Assembly (NCBI RefSeq): GCF_025527015.1
Contig: NZ_JAODIM010000033.1
Location: 47,393 to 111,392, forward strand
Length of the DNA stretch: 64,000 nucleotides
DNA from: Winslowiella arboricola
GTDB lineage: Bacteria; Pseudomonadota; Gammaproteobacteria; Enterobacterales; Enterobacteriaceae
Reading direction: 5' to 3'
Shown here: piece after piece, positions 29,023 to 37,036 of the stretch
Layout: every line of letters begins with the position of its first letter
Position numbering within the stretch: the stretch's first letter is position 1
The notes under the pieces: model-generated
Databases searched by the model: none
What the model saw: the letters and a program-made list of their open reading frames with translations, nothing else
Told to the model about the DNA's origin: nothing
Program-made: the position numbers and the translations under genes

Positions 29023-29646
29023 TCACTGTTGATCGCTGGTAAAGCTTCCCGCACTAATAATTGCACCGCCAATTTCACGCTGACCATAAAGAACGGGCAC
29101 AGGGTAGCCCATAGCTACTGTATTTACGGGTGCGCCAAAAGCATAGTTAGGCTTGTTATCGGTACTGGATGATGAGCCAATATTATATTTAGGCTGCGGC
29201 GTCAGCATCTGCACAACGCCCCCCAGCATCATGCTGAGACCAATACTTGTGAGAGCGGTTGTGGCTAACCCGGCCGCCGTGGTGGTCCCAATTGCGGCCC
29301 CCCAGGCGGCCAAACTCATCCCAGCAGTAAAGAATGCAGCAACCAGAGCGATGGCGCCCACTACTATTTGAAGAGTACCTCCCCGCTTTGAGCCCTCTAT
29401 TATCGGCATCATCATAAATTCATCAGCCGATGATGACATATCAAATTCCTGCAATCCGATATTGTTCTTCCCTCTAAAGAATGCGAAACGAATACCATTC
29501 AAATGCGCATTTGAAACGTATTTCTTAAAGCCAGGAACCTGAGAACACATGGCACGCAGCATTTCATTCAGATCAGCAACATGAAACTGGTGAATTTTTC
29601 CAAACTTACGCGCCATAGCGCCCTTAAGAGTCATTGTCTTAATCAT
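29023..29646 (-). CDS. lambda gpI-family tail assembly protein
   Basis: 207 aa, close to the length of lambda tail protein I (223). Conserved features: N-terminal ATLKG-like MTLKGAMARKFGK, a glycine/alanine-rich hydrophobic middle (LQIVVGAIALVAAFFTAG, AAWGAAIGT, MMLGGVVQMLTPQPK) and C-terminal VAMGYPVPVLYGQREIGG. Start at 29646 with GAGGAAGATCACC upstream. In lambda, gpI acts in tail-tip assembly. It follows TerL by 13 bp in a gene set otherwise lacking tail genes, so here it may act on a helper phage's tail, or be a recombination relic. Confidence 0.8.
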   Translation of the reverse strand: MIKTMTLKGAMARKFGKIHQFHVADLNEMLRAMCSQVPGFKKYVSNAHLNGIRFAFFRGKNNIGLQEFDMSSSADEFMMMPIIEGSKRGGTLQIVVGAIALVAAFFTAGMSLAAWGAAIGTTTAAGLATTALTSIGLSMMLGGVVQMLTPQPKYNIGSSSSTDNKPNYAFGAPVNTVAMGYPVPVLYGQREIGGAIISAGSFTSDQQ

Positions 29647-29659
29647 GGTGATCTTCCTC

Positions 29660-31321
29660 TCAAATGCCTGTAAAGGCGTTAAGACGCGCTTTGTGCGCAT
29701 CCGACATATCGAAACTGAACTCCTCGTGTTCGGCCTGCCAGGTGCCGAAAGCCATTAGCCCAGCGATCGCCGGGTCAATTTTGTTTGAGGATTTTTTCTT
29801 ATTGGGTTTGATGTTGGCGTTAGCGTCACTTTCCATCACGACATTACCAATCGCCCAGGCCAGAACCGGATCGCCGTTGTGCCGGATAACTTTACGGTTA
29901 ACGAACACCTCCAGCGACTTCGCAACCGGGCTGAACTTCAGGTAGGTCTGCGGGAACGGCTCCACGTCGAGGCCAGCGCCCTGAAGCTGGGTGCGTAAGT
30001 GCGTTGCGTTCCAGGTGTCGAAACCCACCAGCTTTATGCCGAACACCTCAGCATCGCGGAGAATGTCGTCACGGATGCGGTCATAGTCGATACAGTCGCC
30101 CGGCGTGGTGCGTATCCATCCCGCTTTAGCCCACTGCCGGTATATGGCCCGATTTTTATTGGCTACGTTGTTCAGTTGCGCTTCTGGCAGATAGTGGCGG
30201 GTCAGCAGCCGGATTTCACGGTCAGACGGGAAGGCGTAGCAAACGCTGGTAATATCCCCGGTAGAGGACAGGTCCAGCCCGGCATAACACTCCATCCCGG
30301 CAAGATCGGACTCACTGTAATCATCCTTGCAGGCTTCCCATGCGCCTGAACCCATCCACGGCGTGGCACCCTGACACCAGATGTTAAAACGTTTGGTCAG
30401 CATCTCGACCCACTGCGAGGGAATGCCACGGGCTTTCTGAATAGTGTCAGCCAGTGCCGCACCGTCAACGGACACGTCCAGATTGGGGTTGGCCTTCACC
30501 CACAGCGCCGGATCGTCAATCTCGCTTTCATCGTCCAGCTCGTAAATCAGCGCAAACAATGAATCGTTGGTTTCCTCTCCGGCCAGTATCTGACAGCAGT
30601 AGTCATAGTGCTGCTTGCAGGCTGATACCACGTTGCTGCCAGCAGTTGTAATGGCAAACAGAATGCCTTCAGGCCGTGCTCCCATCCCCAGCTCCAGCGC
30701 AGAGTAAACGCCGTTATCAGGGTGCAGGTGGTACTCGTCCACGATGGCCAGTGAGGGGTTGGTCCCTTCGATTGTGGCGGCTTTGGCAGCCAACGGTTTA
30801 AGCAGGCTGTTGGTCTTTGCATAAATCATCTTGTGCTGCTGGATAGCCAGGCGCTTTCTCAGCGGTTTTGACAGCAAACACATCTGGCGGGCATCGTCGA
30901 ACACGATACGGGCCTGATCGCGGCTCACGGCGGCGGTGTAAATGTCCTGCTGGCCGTACTCCATCACCAGAAACCAGTTAGCCAGCATTGCAGCCACGGT
31001 GGATTTGGCATTCTTGCGCGGCACCTGAATGTAGGCACTTTTGTATTTCCGGCGTCCGGTCGCCTTAACCCTGAACCCCAGCAGGCAGGCAAAGGCGAAC
31101 TGCTGCCACGGCTCCAGCACAATTGGCTGGCCGCGAAGCGGGCCTTTGACGTGGGGACAGAGGCGGGAGAATGAAATAAAGCGCTCAACTGTACCCGTAT
31201 CAAACATGAACCGGCCGTCATTCAGGTCTGAAAAGTACCTTTCCACGGTCTGTTTTACACGTTTACAGGCGGGTATTTCGCCTGATTTTATCGCGCTGGC
31301 GTACTCATCCCATGCGGTCAA
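29660..31321 (-). CDS. terminase large subunit (HK97/Terminase_1 type)
   Basis: 553 aa packaging motor. N-terminal ATPase with Walker-A-like IQVPRKNAKSTVAAM, Walker B ATIEGTNPSLAIVDEYHLH, and motif III ITTAGS; C-terminal nuclease with AGLDLSSTGDITSV and VGFDTWNATHLRTQL acidic residues. The length is typical of HK97-like TerL. Starts within the end of terS (17-bp overlap). Intact, so the island should package its own DNA. Confidence 0.93.
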   Translation of the reverse strand: MTAWDEYASAIKSGEIPACKRVKQTVERYFSDLNDGRFMFDTGTVERFISFSRLCPHVKGPLRGQPIVLEPWQQFAFACLLGFRVKATGRRKYKSAYIQVPRKNAKSTVAAMLANWFLVMEYGQQDIYTAAVSRDQARIVFDDARQMCLLSKPLRKRLAIQQHKMIYAKTNSLLKPLAAKAATIEGTNPSLAIVDEYHLHPDNGVYSALELGMGARPEGILFAITTAGSNVVSACKQHYDYCCQILAGEETNDSLFALIYELDDESEIDDPALWVKANPNLDVSVDGAALADTIQKARGIPSQWVEMLTKRFNIWCQGATPWMGSGAWEACKDDYSESDLAGMECYAGLDLSSTGDITSVCYAFPSDREIRLLTRHYLPEAQLNNVANKNRAIYRQWAKAGWIRTTPGDCIDYDRIRDDILRDAEVFGIKLVGFDTWNATHLRTQLQGAGLDVEPFPQTYLKFSPVAKSLEVFVNRKVIRHNGDPVLAWAIGNVVMESDANANIKPNKKKSSNKIDPAIAGLMAFGTWQAEHEEFSFDMSDAHKARLNAFTGI

Positions 31322-31661
31322 TGGCGTCTTCCTCTTCCGTTTCCACCGGGTTACGGCGGCGTGATACCGGATCGAAGCCCAGCAGCGAGGACATTTTGAT
31401 CATGATTTTTTCAGCGTCAGATTTTGCACTCAGCGCGGGATTACGGCTTTCCCCGCCCTGGCTGTTAACGATGCTGAAGCCACGCCGCGCAAGGTCTTCT
31501 ACCGCCCGACGATACATTGAGTAGTTGACACAATAGAGTTCAAGATTATTCCAGTCGGCAGCCGTCAGATCGCCCCGTTCGGCAAGCTGCTTCGCTTTCG
31601 CTTTCCACTGCTGTGCGGCCATCTCGTCAAGATAAGCTGGCGGCTTCGGGGGTCTGGCCAT
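31305..31661 (-). CDS. terminase small subunit (P27/HK97 family)
   Basis: 118 aa DNA-recognition subunit: MARPPKPPAYLDEMAAQQWK, LTAADWNNLELYCVNYSMYRRA, and the tail IMIKMSSLLGFDPVSRRR, all typical of the P27-family small terminases. It would direct packaging of island DNA from a cos site; the 129-bp noncoding stretch just upstream is the likely site. Confidence 0.9.
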   Translation of the reverse strand: MARPPKPPAYLDEMAAQQWKAKAKQLAERGDLTAADWNNLELYCVNYSMYRRAVEDLARRGFSIVNSQGGESRNPALSAKSDAEKIMIKMSSLLGFDPVSRRRNPVETEEEDAIDRMG

Positions 31662-31790
31662 AAAAAATTTATTTCCCTGTCCGTTTTATTTTCAAAAAAA
31701 TCACCGTGCGTAAAAATTTGAGGGGGCGGGTGGTGCCACCGGGTCAGGGGCTTGTCATTGAAACTCCCCCCACCCGGTAAGTGAGAACTG
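31662..31790 (-). other. candidate cos (packaging) region
   Basis: 129 bp without a gene between the HNH/47-aa pair and terS, the place where cos lies in HK97-type genomes (HNH-cos-terS-terL). It contains a G+C-rich interrupted dyad, GGTGGTGCCACC (31729-31740), inside a GC island flanked by AT-rich DNA (TCAAAAAAATCACC on one side). The role is inferred from position and symmetry. Confidence 0.5.
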
Positions 31791-31934
31791 TTATCGATTG
31801 CGAAAGGCATCCCGAATATCACGTTCTCTCTCACTCATTCGCTTCGCTGGCTTTGCCCTTCTGGGCTGAGTGCTGAACTGTTCGCGGCTACTCATCAGGC
31901 CATTCATCAGCTGCTTCATATCCTGCTCAGTCAT
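31791..31934 (-). CDS. 47-aa basic protein overlapping the HNH gene
   Basis: MTEQDMKQLMNGLMSSREQF then a basic, arginine-rich tail ending DIRDAFRNR. The ATG overlaps the HNH stop (ATGACTGA), a common coupling arrangement. Predicted helical. Unrecognised; it could assist packaging, by position only. Confidence 0.5.
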   Translation of the reverse strand: MTEQDMKQLMNGLMSSREQFSTQPRRAKPAKRMSERERDIRDAFRNR

Positions 31935-32364
31935 GAACATATATCCATTCGTGGCGCTGGCTGGCTGCTGCTTCCTGCTCACTGTATGCACCGGTTTTAC
32001 GCTTAGTCTTGGTGAGTGGGTCAGTGGTGGTTGTCTTGCGCGAGTGGCAGGAATGGCACAAAGGCTGGTGATTACTGGCAGGCCAGAACAGCACGTCGCC
32101 ACCACCATCAATCGGAATGATGTGGTCAACGATGGTTGCTGCTGTGTAGATGCCTGCCTTGAGGCAATGGGCGCACAGTGGGTTGGCCTTCAGGAATACC
32201 AGACGATATTTATCCCATTCAGTCGTATAGCCACGTTCACGGCGGCTTCCGCGCCTGGCGTTCTGCTGTCGCGATGCCTGCTGTTTGTGCTGCTCACATT
32301 TGCCGGATTTCACCCGGACATTGCAGCCCGCTTCACTGCACCGGCGTAATGGTTGCCACGGCAT
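31927..32364 (-). CDS. HNH endonuclease (packaging-associated)
   Basis: 145 aa. Zinc cysteines in KANPLCAHCLKAG and PLCHSCHSRKT, with the HNH core VDHIIPIDGGGD and NHQPLCHSCH. In HK97-like phages an HNH protein next to cos is required with terminase for cos cleavage, and cf-PICIs carry it next to terS. Its place between the connector genes and terS supports that role. Confidence 0.9.
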   Translation of the reverse strand: MPWQPLRRCSEAGCNVRVKSGKCEQHKQQASRQQNARRGSRRERGYTTEWDKYRLVFLKANPLCAHCLKAGIYTAATIVDHIIPIDGGGDVLFWPASNHQPLCHSCHSRKTTTTDPLTKTKRKTGAYSEQEAAASQRHEWIYVHD

Positions 32365-32666
32365 CAGTACACCCCCGGATCACGGTAAACTGACCAGAGC
32401 GCAGAGATGGCCAGTGGAACTTCTTTTGTCTGAACATCATTAACGGATGTGCGATATTCATACAGCTGAGAGATATACATCAGGCATCCCACTTTCAAAG
32501 CAGCGTTGAACTGTATCTCTGGCGTGTCGGTGGCGAATCGCTTACCGATATGTTTTTGGCACACCTCCAACGCAGCAGCGATATAAGCCAGTAACAGAGA
32601 ATCCTCATAGTCATCGTCAATACGGCAGTGCAGCTTTACTTCATCAAGCGTCAGTAAGTCAGCCAT
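32364..32666 (-). CDS. head-tail connector protein (HK97 gp6-like)
   Basis: 100 aa beginning MADLLTLDEVKLHCRIDDDY, the classic gp6/YqbG-type head-tail connector start; alpha-helical, with AYIAAALEVCQKHIGKRF. Overlaps the head-closure gene upstream by 8 bp and the HNH gene by 1 bp. Forms a ring below the portal in HK97-type heads. Confidence 0.87.
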   Translation of the reverse strand: MADLLTLDEVKLHCRIDDDYEDSLLLAYIAAALEVCQKHIGKRFATDTPEIQFNAALKVGCLMYISQLYEYRTSVNDVQTKEVPLAISALWSVYRDPGVY

Positions 32667-32985
32667 TGAAAATACCTCCCTTGCATAACAGTTCCAGCCG
32701 GGTGTGGTCTTTATCCGGGATGACTGACTGGATGGTATAAACCGTTCCGCGTGCATTGGCTGACTTCCACAGAACCCTATAAGCCGCCACGATGTCAGGA
32801 CGGTAACGTATCCAGATGCGTGTTGTGATTTCGCTCATAACAGCACCAGATGCGATAATCTCTTTTCCGCTTACGTCAGCAATATCGGCCCACACAGTGC
32901 AGATGTCCTTCCACTGCTTCGTTACCGAACCGGTAGACGGATTCTGAACGGTGGTATAAGCCTGCACCGTAACTCGACGTTTCAT
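32659..32985 (-). CDS. phage head closure / head-tail adaptor protein
   Basis: 108 aa, start MKRRVTVQAYTTVQNPSTGS, with ICTVWADIADVSGKE and TTRIWIRYRPDIVAAYRV; this is the standard pattern of SPP1 gp16/HK97-type head-closure adaptors. Start at 32985, 12 bp after the portal stop. It should close the filled head and present the tail-docking surface. Confidence 0.87.
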   Translation of the reverse strand: MKRRVTVQAYTTVQNPSTGSVTKQWKDICTVWADIADVSGKEIIASGAVMSEITTRIWIRYRPDIVAAYRVLWKSANARGTVYTIQSVIPDKDHTRLELLCKGGIFNG

Positions 32986-32996
32986 ATCTCCGGCCC

Positions 32997-34205
32997 TCAC
33001 TGGGTAGCCTCCTTGCTTACCTTCACTTCCTGCTTCCATGCCTGACTGAACTCGTCGCCACCTTCACGAGGAGCCATGCCTTCACGCTCACGGGCTTCGT
33101 TCGGACTCATTACGCCGGACTTAATCGCTGTCTCATAGCTGACAAAGCGATCCTGCGGGTTAGCACGTAGCAGGTCGGCAGAATCAAACTCCACCTGATA
33201 ACGAACGCCGGGTGTACCGGTAGCCATAAGCAGGGCGGATTTAATCTGCTGCTCAAAGTTGGTCAGCCACGGACGCATGGTCATGGTCAGAAATGCACGG
33301 CTGGCTTCACTGAAGTTGCTGTAGGTGCTGTTGCTGTATTCCTGAAGGAAGATCGGCGACACGTTGAACATCCGGGCGATGTCTTCAATGGTAAAGCGAC
33401 GAGAGGCTAACCACTCGGCATCCTGATTGCTCATGCTCAGCTGCTCGTACTCCATGCCACCTTCAAGAATTGGCGTTTTGCCTGCGTTCCTGGCTCCCTT
33501 GTAACGTTCAAGAGCTTCCAGAGCCTGTTTCCCCTTCACGCTGTCCAGCCACTCTTTTGCCTTGAACACACCAGACGACATCATGCCGTTCTTCATCACG
33601 CTGGCACCGTGGCGCTGTTGTGCAAGGCCCAGCCCCAGCGTTTCCCGACAGACAGTAATTGGCGAACGCCCCATAAAGCCATCGTCTGTTGAATATCGCA
33701 GGTGCAGGATTTCTTCCTGAAGATAGGTGCGAACTTGCCCGCTGAATGGCTCGGTAATGGTGTACTTGTAGCGGTGCTCTTTGATGCGCTCGGGCACCAC
33801 TGAACCCGGTGAGTACGGATGCAGGGAAATCGGCTGACCGTCACGGCCCCAGTTAATAACCGCATAGGCGTTACCGTTCAGCAGGCAGTGCCGCATCATC
33901 GTGCGCTTGAACTGGTAGGCGGTCTGGCAGTCATTGGGAGTTTCATTCAGCAGGTAATCGACTGGATGATTACTCAACCACTCGCGCGCCTCGCTGCCAT
34001 TGCGATGGGTGACCCGGTACAGATAACAGGGCATGGATGCCACTGCTTCACTGATCACAGCCACGGCGTTCATTACCGCCGGCAGAGATTCCGCTGTTCC
34101 TGATGAGACGTATTCGCCCGATCCGGTGTTGGGAATCCCCGCCATCGCCAGGAAGTCATCGATGGTCATGCTGCGCTGTTCGTTTTTTTTGCGAAATGGC
34201 CACAT
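32997..34205 (-). CDS. portal protein (HK97 family)
   Basis: 402 aa. MWPFRKKNEQRSMTIDDFLA start, then the portal core SLPAVMNAVAVISEAVASMP, DGFMGRSPITVCRETLGL, NVSPIFLQEYSNSTYSNF and the C-terminal arm with SGVMSPNEAREREGM. The ATG overlaps the protease gene end. Complete; forms the dodecameric DNA channel of the head. Confidence 0.93.
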   Translation of the reverse strand: MWPFRKKNEQRSMTIDDFLAMAGIPNTGSGEYVSSGTAESLPAVMNAVAVISEAVASMPCYLYRVTHRNGSEAREWLSNHPVDYLLNETPNDCQTAYQFKRTMMRHCLLNGNAYAVINWGRDGQPISLHPYSPGSVVPERIKEHRYKYTITEPFSGQVRTYLQEEILHLRYSTDDGFMGRSPITVCRETLGLGLAQQRHGASVMKNGMMSSGVFKAKEWLDSVKGKQALEALERYKGARNAGKTPILEGGMEYEQLSMSNQDAEWLASRRFTIEDIARMFNVSPIFLQEYSNSTYSNFSEASRAFLTMTMRPWLTNFEQQIKSALLMATGTPGVRYQVEFDSADLLRANPQDRFVSYETAIKSGVMSPNEAREREGMAPREGGDEFSQAWKQEVKVSKEATQ

Positions 34206-34206
34206 A

Positions 34207-34770
34207 TCACAACCCCGCCAGTTCAGCCCAGCGGCGGCGCATCTCGTTATCAAAGCCAGCCAGTGAAGGATGCTGCGCCATCAGAGAACGGCGGGCGATT
34301 TCAACACTACTCTGGCTATAGGCGGGCATACTGGTGACGGTGATTTCCCGCAGTTCTGCAGCTGTCACGGTTCGGACATAAGGCACGGTGGCAATGCTCC
34401 ACTCTTCATTGAGCGCCCTGAAGCCGAAACTCATACCGGAAATATCACCGCGTTCCACCAGCGTCAGCACGTCACGGCCCAGCTGCGTATCGGGTGGCGT
34501 CAGCTCAAAGCGCAGACCTGTATTATCTTCGGTAAGTAGCAGCGTGCCGGAGGTGGTGCGGCCCAGCAGCTTTGTATAATCGTGTTCATAAAGGGCCCGG
34601 CAGTCAGCACCAGAGGTGAGGCTGTCAGCAAAGGCACCTGGTGCGAACTGCTCCACGAATTCATCCCAGATAACTTCTGACAGACTGTTCCAGCGGATGG
34701 CATAGCCCACCAGCTTCTTATCTGAGGCGGTCAGTTCAGAGGTGCGGATTTCAAAATCTTTATTATTCAT
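34207..34770 (-). CDS. HK97-family prohead protease
   Basis: 187 aa, peptidase family S78. N-terminal LVGYAIRWNSLSEV, catalytic His in ALYEHDYTKLLGR, catalytic Ser in GDISGMSFGF, and EITVTSMPAYSQSSVE, the usual substrate strand. It matures the capsid by removing the delta domain. Lies 51 bp after the capsid gene. Confidence 0.92.
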   Translation of the reverse strand: MNNKDFEIRTSELTASDKKLVGYAIRWNSLSEVIWDEFVEQFAPGAFADSLTSGADCRALYEHDYTKLLGRTTSGTLLLTEDNTGLRFELTPPDTQLGRDVLTLVERGDISGMSFGFRALNEEWSIATVPYVRTVTAAELREITVTSMPAYSQSSVEIARRSLMAQHPSLAGFDNEMRRRWAELAGL

Positions 34771-34821
34771 CGTTCGAACTCCATCAGGCAGGAAAGGGGC
34801 CGAAGCCCCTGAATCATTGGA

Positions 34822-35994
34822 TCAGGAGCCTGAACCAGCAACTTCCAGAACCTTGATGGCATTTGAGTCCACCAGCCCACCGCCCAGATACTTATCGGTG
34901 TGAACTTTGTAGAAGCCAGGTTCGGTGATGTTGTCCGGGCGGGTGCGTACACCCGTGGTGTGATCCACGATGTAATAACCGCGCTTGAAGTCACCAACGG
35001 CAACAACCGGGCCACCTGCTGAGGCATCATCCATGTTTTCGAGGTAGTACACGGGACGGCCCAGCAGCGTATCAGGGGAACCTGCTGTAAGACGGTCGCG
35101 CCAGATATAGTCACCGTTGCCGTTCTTCAGCTTTTGCAGAGCAGCAGCTGAGTTAGAGTTCATCACCCATACGGCATTTTTGCGGTATTTGGCTCTCAGC
35201 TTGAACAGCAGGTCGATCAGCTCATCGGCGGTTGGGGCTGCGCCAGCGGTAACCATTTTCTCCAGCGTACCGAAGGGGCGGGTTTTATCGCCAGTTGCCG
35301 CACGTGGATAGGACAGGAAGCCTTTAGACTTTTTGACGCCATCGCCTGACAGCAGATCGGTCTCTTCGGTTTCGGTAAAGGTGTCGCTGATTTCAGAGGA
35401 CAGCCAGCCCAGAATATCCACATCGCTGAAGTCCAGAATTTCCTGGGTGGTTTTTGGATAGGCGTAAATCGGGTACAGTTTGATGCTGACCTCTTCCAGC
35501 TTCGGCGTGCTGGTCTCAGTGCGAGCTATGCCTTCTTCACCGCGATTAACGGTAACGCCGCCAACGGATACCAGCTTTTTATATTCGTTGCTGGAGGTGG
35601 TCTTCACGGTGGCAATCTGACGCATTACGGATTCATCAGACAGCTGGCGCATAATCTCTTTATCGAGATCGGCAATAACCGTATAACCCCCATCAGAGCC
35701 AACGGCGGTGGAGAGTGCTCGGGTTTCGCCCGTCAGAATGTAGTGACGCAGCTCGTCGTTAGATACCGTTTTACCATCTGCTGGCTTGCCTGGCTGACTG
35801 CGTTCTTCATCAGCCAGTGCCTCAAGTCGGGAAATATCAGTATCAAGGGATTCAGCTTTAGCGCGGAGTTCGTCGAACTGTTTGCCCTCATCGGCGTTCA
35901 GGTTGCGTTTTTCCTCAGTGGCTTTATCCATGATGGAACGCATCTGGGTTTTGAGGGCGGTTTTCTCCTGGCGGAGTTCAAGCAATTTTTTCAT
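34822..35994 (-). CDS. major capsid protein (HK97 gp5 family)
   Basis: 390 aa from ATG at 35994 (MKKLLELRQEKTALKTQM); GAGA lies 9 bp upstream. The first ~100 residues form a coiled-coil delta/scaffold domain (LRAKAESLDTDISRLEALAD); the HK97 fold follows, with STAVGSDGGYTVIADLDKEI, an E-loop region, and AVWVMNSNSAAALQKLK, LLGRPVYYLENM, GDFKRGYYIVD. The delta domain implies self-scaffolding and cleavage by the adjacent protease. Capsid size cannot be read from sequence. Confidence 0.93.
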   Translation of the reverse strand: MKKLLELRQEKTALKTQMRSIMDKATEEKRNLNADEGKQFDELRAKAESLDTDISRLEALADEERSQPGKPADGKTVSNDELRHYILTGETRALSTAVGSDGGYTVIADLDKEIMRQLSDESVMRQIATVKTTSSNEYKKLVSVGGVTVNRGEEGIARTETSTPKLEEVSIKLYPIYAYPKTTQEILDFSDVDILGWLSSEISDTFTETEETDLLSGDGVKKSKGFLSYPRAATGDKTRPFGTLEKMVTAGAAPTADELIDLLFKLRAKYRKNAVWVMNSNSAAALQKLKNGNGDYIWRDRLTAGSPDTLLGRPVYYLENMDDASAGGPVVAVGDFKRGYYIVDHTTGVRTRPDNITEPGFYKVHTDKYLGGGLVDSNAIKVLEVAGSGS

Positions 35995-36049
35995 GTCGTG
36001 GTTTCTCGTAACGGTAAGTGTTGAGACGTGAAACCAGCTCTGAAGGGGA

Positions 36050-36137
36050 GGCCGTTTAACCTTTTTCTGCATCTCGCAGGCTGTATTCGCTACAGCTTGA
36101 TTAAACGGCCAGTGGCGGCTCACGTCTGAGTGCCACT
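36050..36137 (-). promoter_or_regulatory. structured leader upstream of the capsid gene
   Basis: Nested symmetry: outer arms GGCCGTTTAA (36050-36059) and TTAAACGGCC (36101-36110), inner hairpin GCTGTA-TTCGC-TACAGC (36080-36096), then AGTGGC..GCCACT (36111-36137). On the minus strand this precedes the capsid ATG by 56 bp. It could be a leader RNA controlling late gene expression or a regulator-binding region. It does not end in T-runs, so it is not an ordinary terminator. Confidence 0.5.
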
Positions 36138-36256
36138 GATTAAGATATACATTGAAATTTTGGCGTAAATAAGCGATTTTTATGCAGAACAGTATCGAAA
36201 GATGGCGAACAAATAATTTACAAAACTCTACTCCGCTAGAGTCAAAGGTGGCATGA

Positions 36257-36994
36257 ATGGGAAAGGAAGTTCTTGGGCTACCGGGTTGCACACCAACCCC
36301 TTTGTATGCACGCACAAACAAAGCAGTACATGAAATCGATTCAAAATTAACAGGTTTAATTCATAAGTGGCATCACCTCAATGCTGGTGTTCCTATGAGG
36401 ATAGAAAAGTATGACGGGTCGATGATTAGCTACGAAGGCATTGCGTACAAAGGTAGCCCTGTCACCGTTTTTTGGAACGGATTCATTGAACCTTATTTGG
36501 AGAACTACTCTTTAGAAGTTCTTAAACAGACCTCAGCTTTAGCTATTGAGTGTCAATTTCCAGTCGCCGAATCTGTAGATGAAGCACAAAGTCTTTTAAT
36601 GGTGCTAATTCGCCGAATTTATAATGAAATGGCGGAAGTAGACAGCATTTTAAAAGGCAATGGGTTTGAGTTTCCGAAAAAAGTCGATGTTAGCGGTAAA
36701 ATTTTAGGCATGTCAGAATTGATATGTCAGCACGCGGCTATAGAGAGAATGAAAAAGCCTTCCAGCGGAAACCTAACTTACAACATTGAAAATATTAAAG
36801 GAAACAACATTCAACTGGGAAGCAATAACAAAATTAGCTCTACTAACTTTCAATGGTTTATTAATGAAATTTATGCATCAGGGGATATCGAGGCCATTGC
36901 CATACTCAAAAACCTACTTATAAACAAGACGGCATCAAGAATTATAGGTGCTGAGGCATCTGACTTTCTTACGGTGCTTATGGGAAGTGAGTAA
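36257..36994 (+). CDS. RHIM-like-motif protein A (unknown N-terminal domain)
   Basis: 245 aa, opposite in strand to the capsid operon and AT-rich. Residues ~1-165 form an unrecognised alpha/beta domain with a helical stretch (DEAQSLLMVLIRRIYNEMAE). Residues 175-191 read YNIENIKGNNIQLGSNN; IQLG-SNNKI fits the RHIM consensus (I/V)Q(I/V/L)GxxNx(hydrophobic). The last ~55 residues (helix, LKNLLIN, IIGAEAS) align with the C-terminus of the next gene. AGGTGG precedes the ATG. No signal peptide or TM. Amyloid-type function is inference; a generic glycine/asparagine-rich strand motif is the alternative. Confidence 0.7.
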   Translation: MGKEVLGLPGCTPTPLYARTNKAVHEIDSKLTGLIHKWHHLNAGVPMRIEKYDGSMISYEGIAYKGSPVTVFWNGFIEPYLENYSLEVLKQTSALAIECQFPVAESVDEAQSLLMVLIRRIYNEMAEVDSILKGNGFEFPKKVDVSGKILGMSELICQHAAIERMKKPSSGNLTYNIENIKGNNIQLGSNNKISSTNFQWFINEIYASGDIEAIAILKNLLINKTASRIIGAEASDFLTVLMGSE

Positions 36995-37036
36995 AATTGG
37001 CTGAGTAAAGACACTTACACACACTCTGGAGTAAAA

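Noticed and set aside
36050..36110. An intrinsic terminator for the capsid operon
   Set aside because: It lies upstream of the capsid start and has no T-run on either strand.
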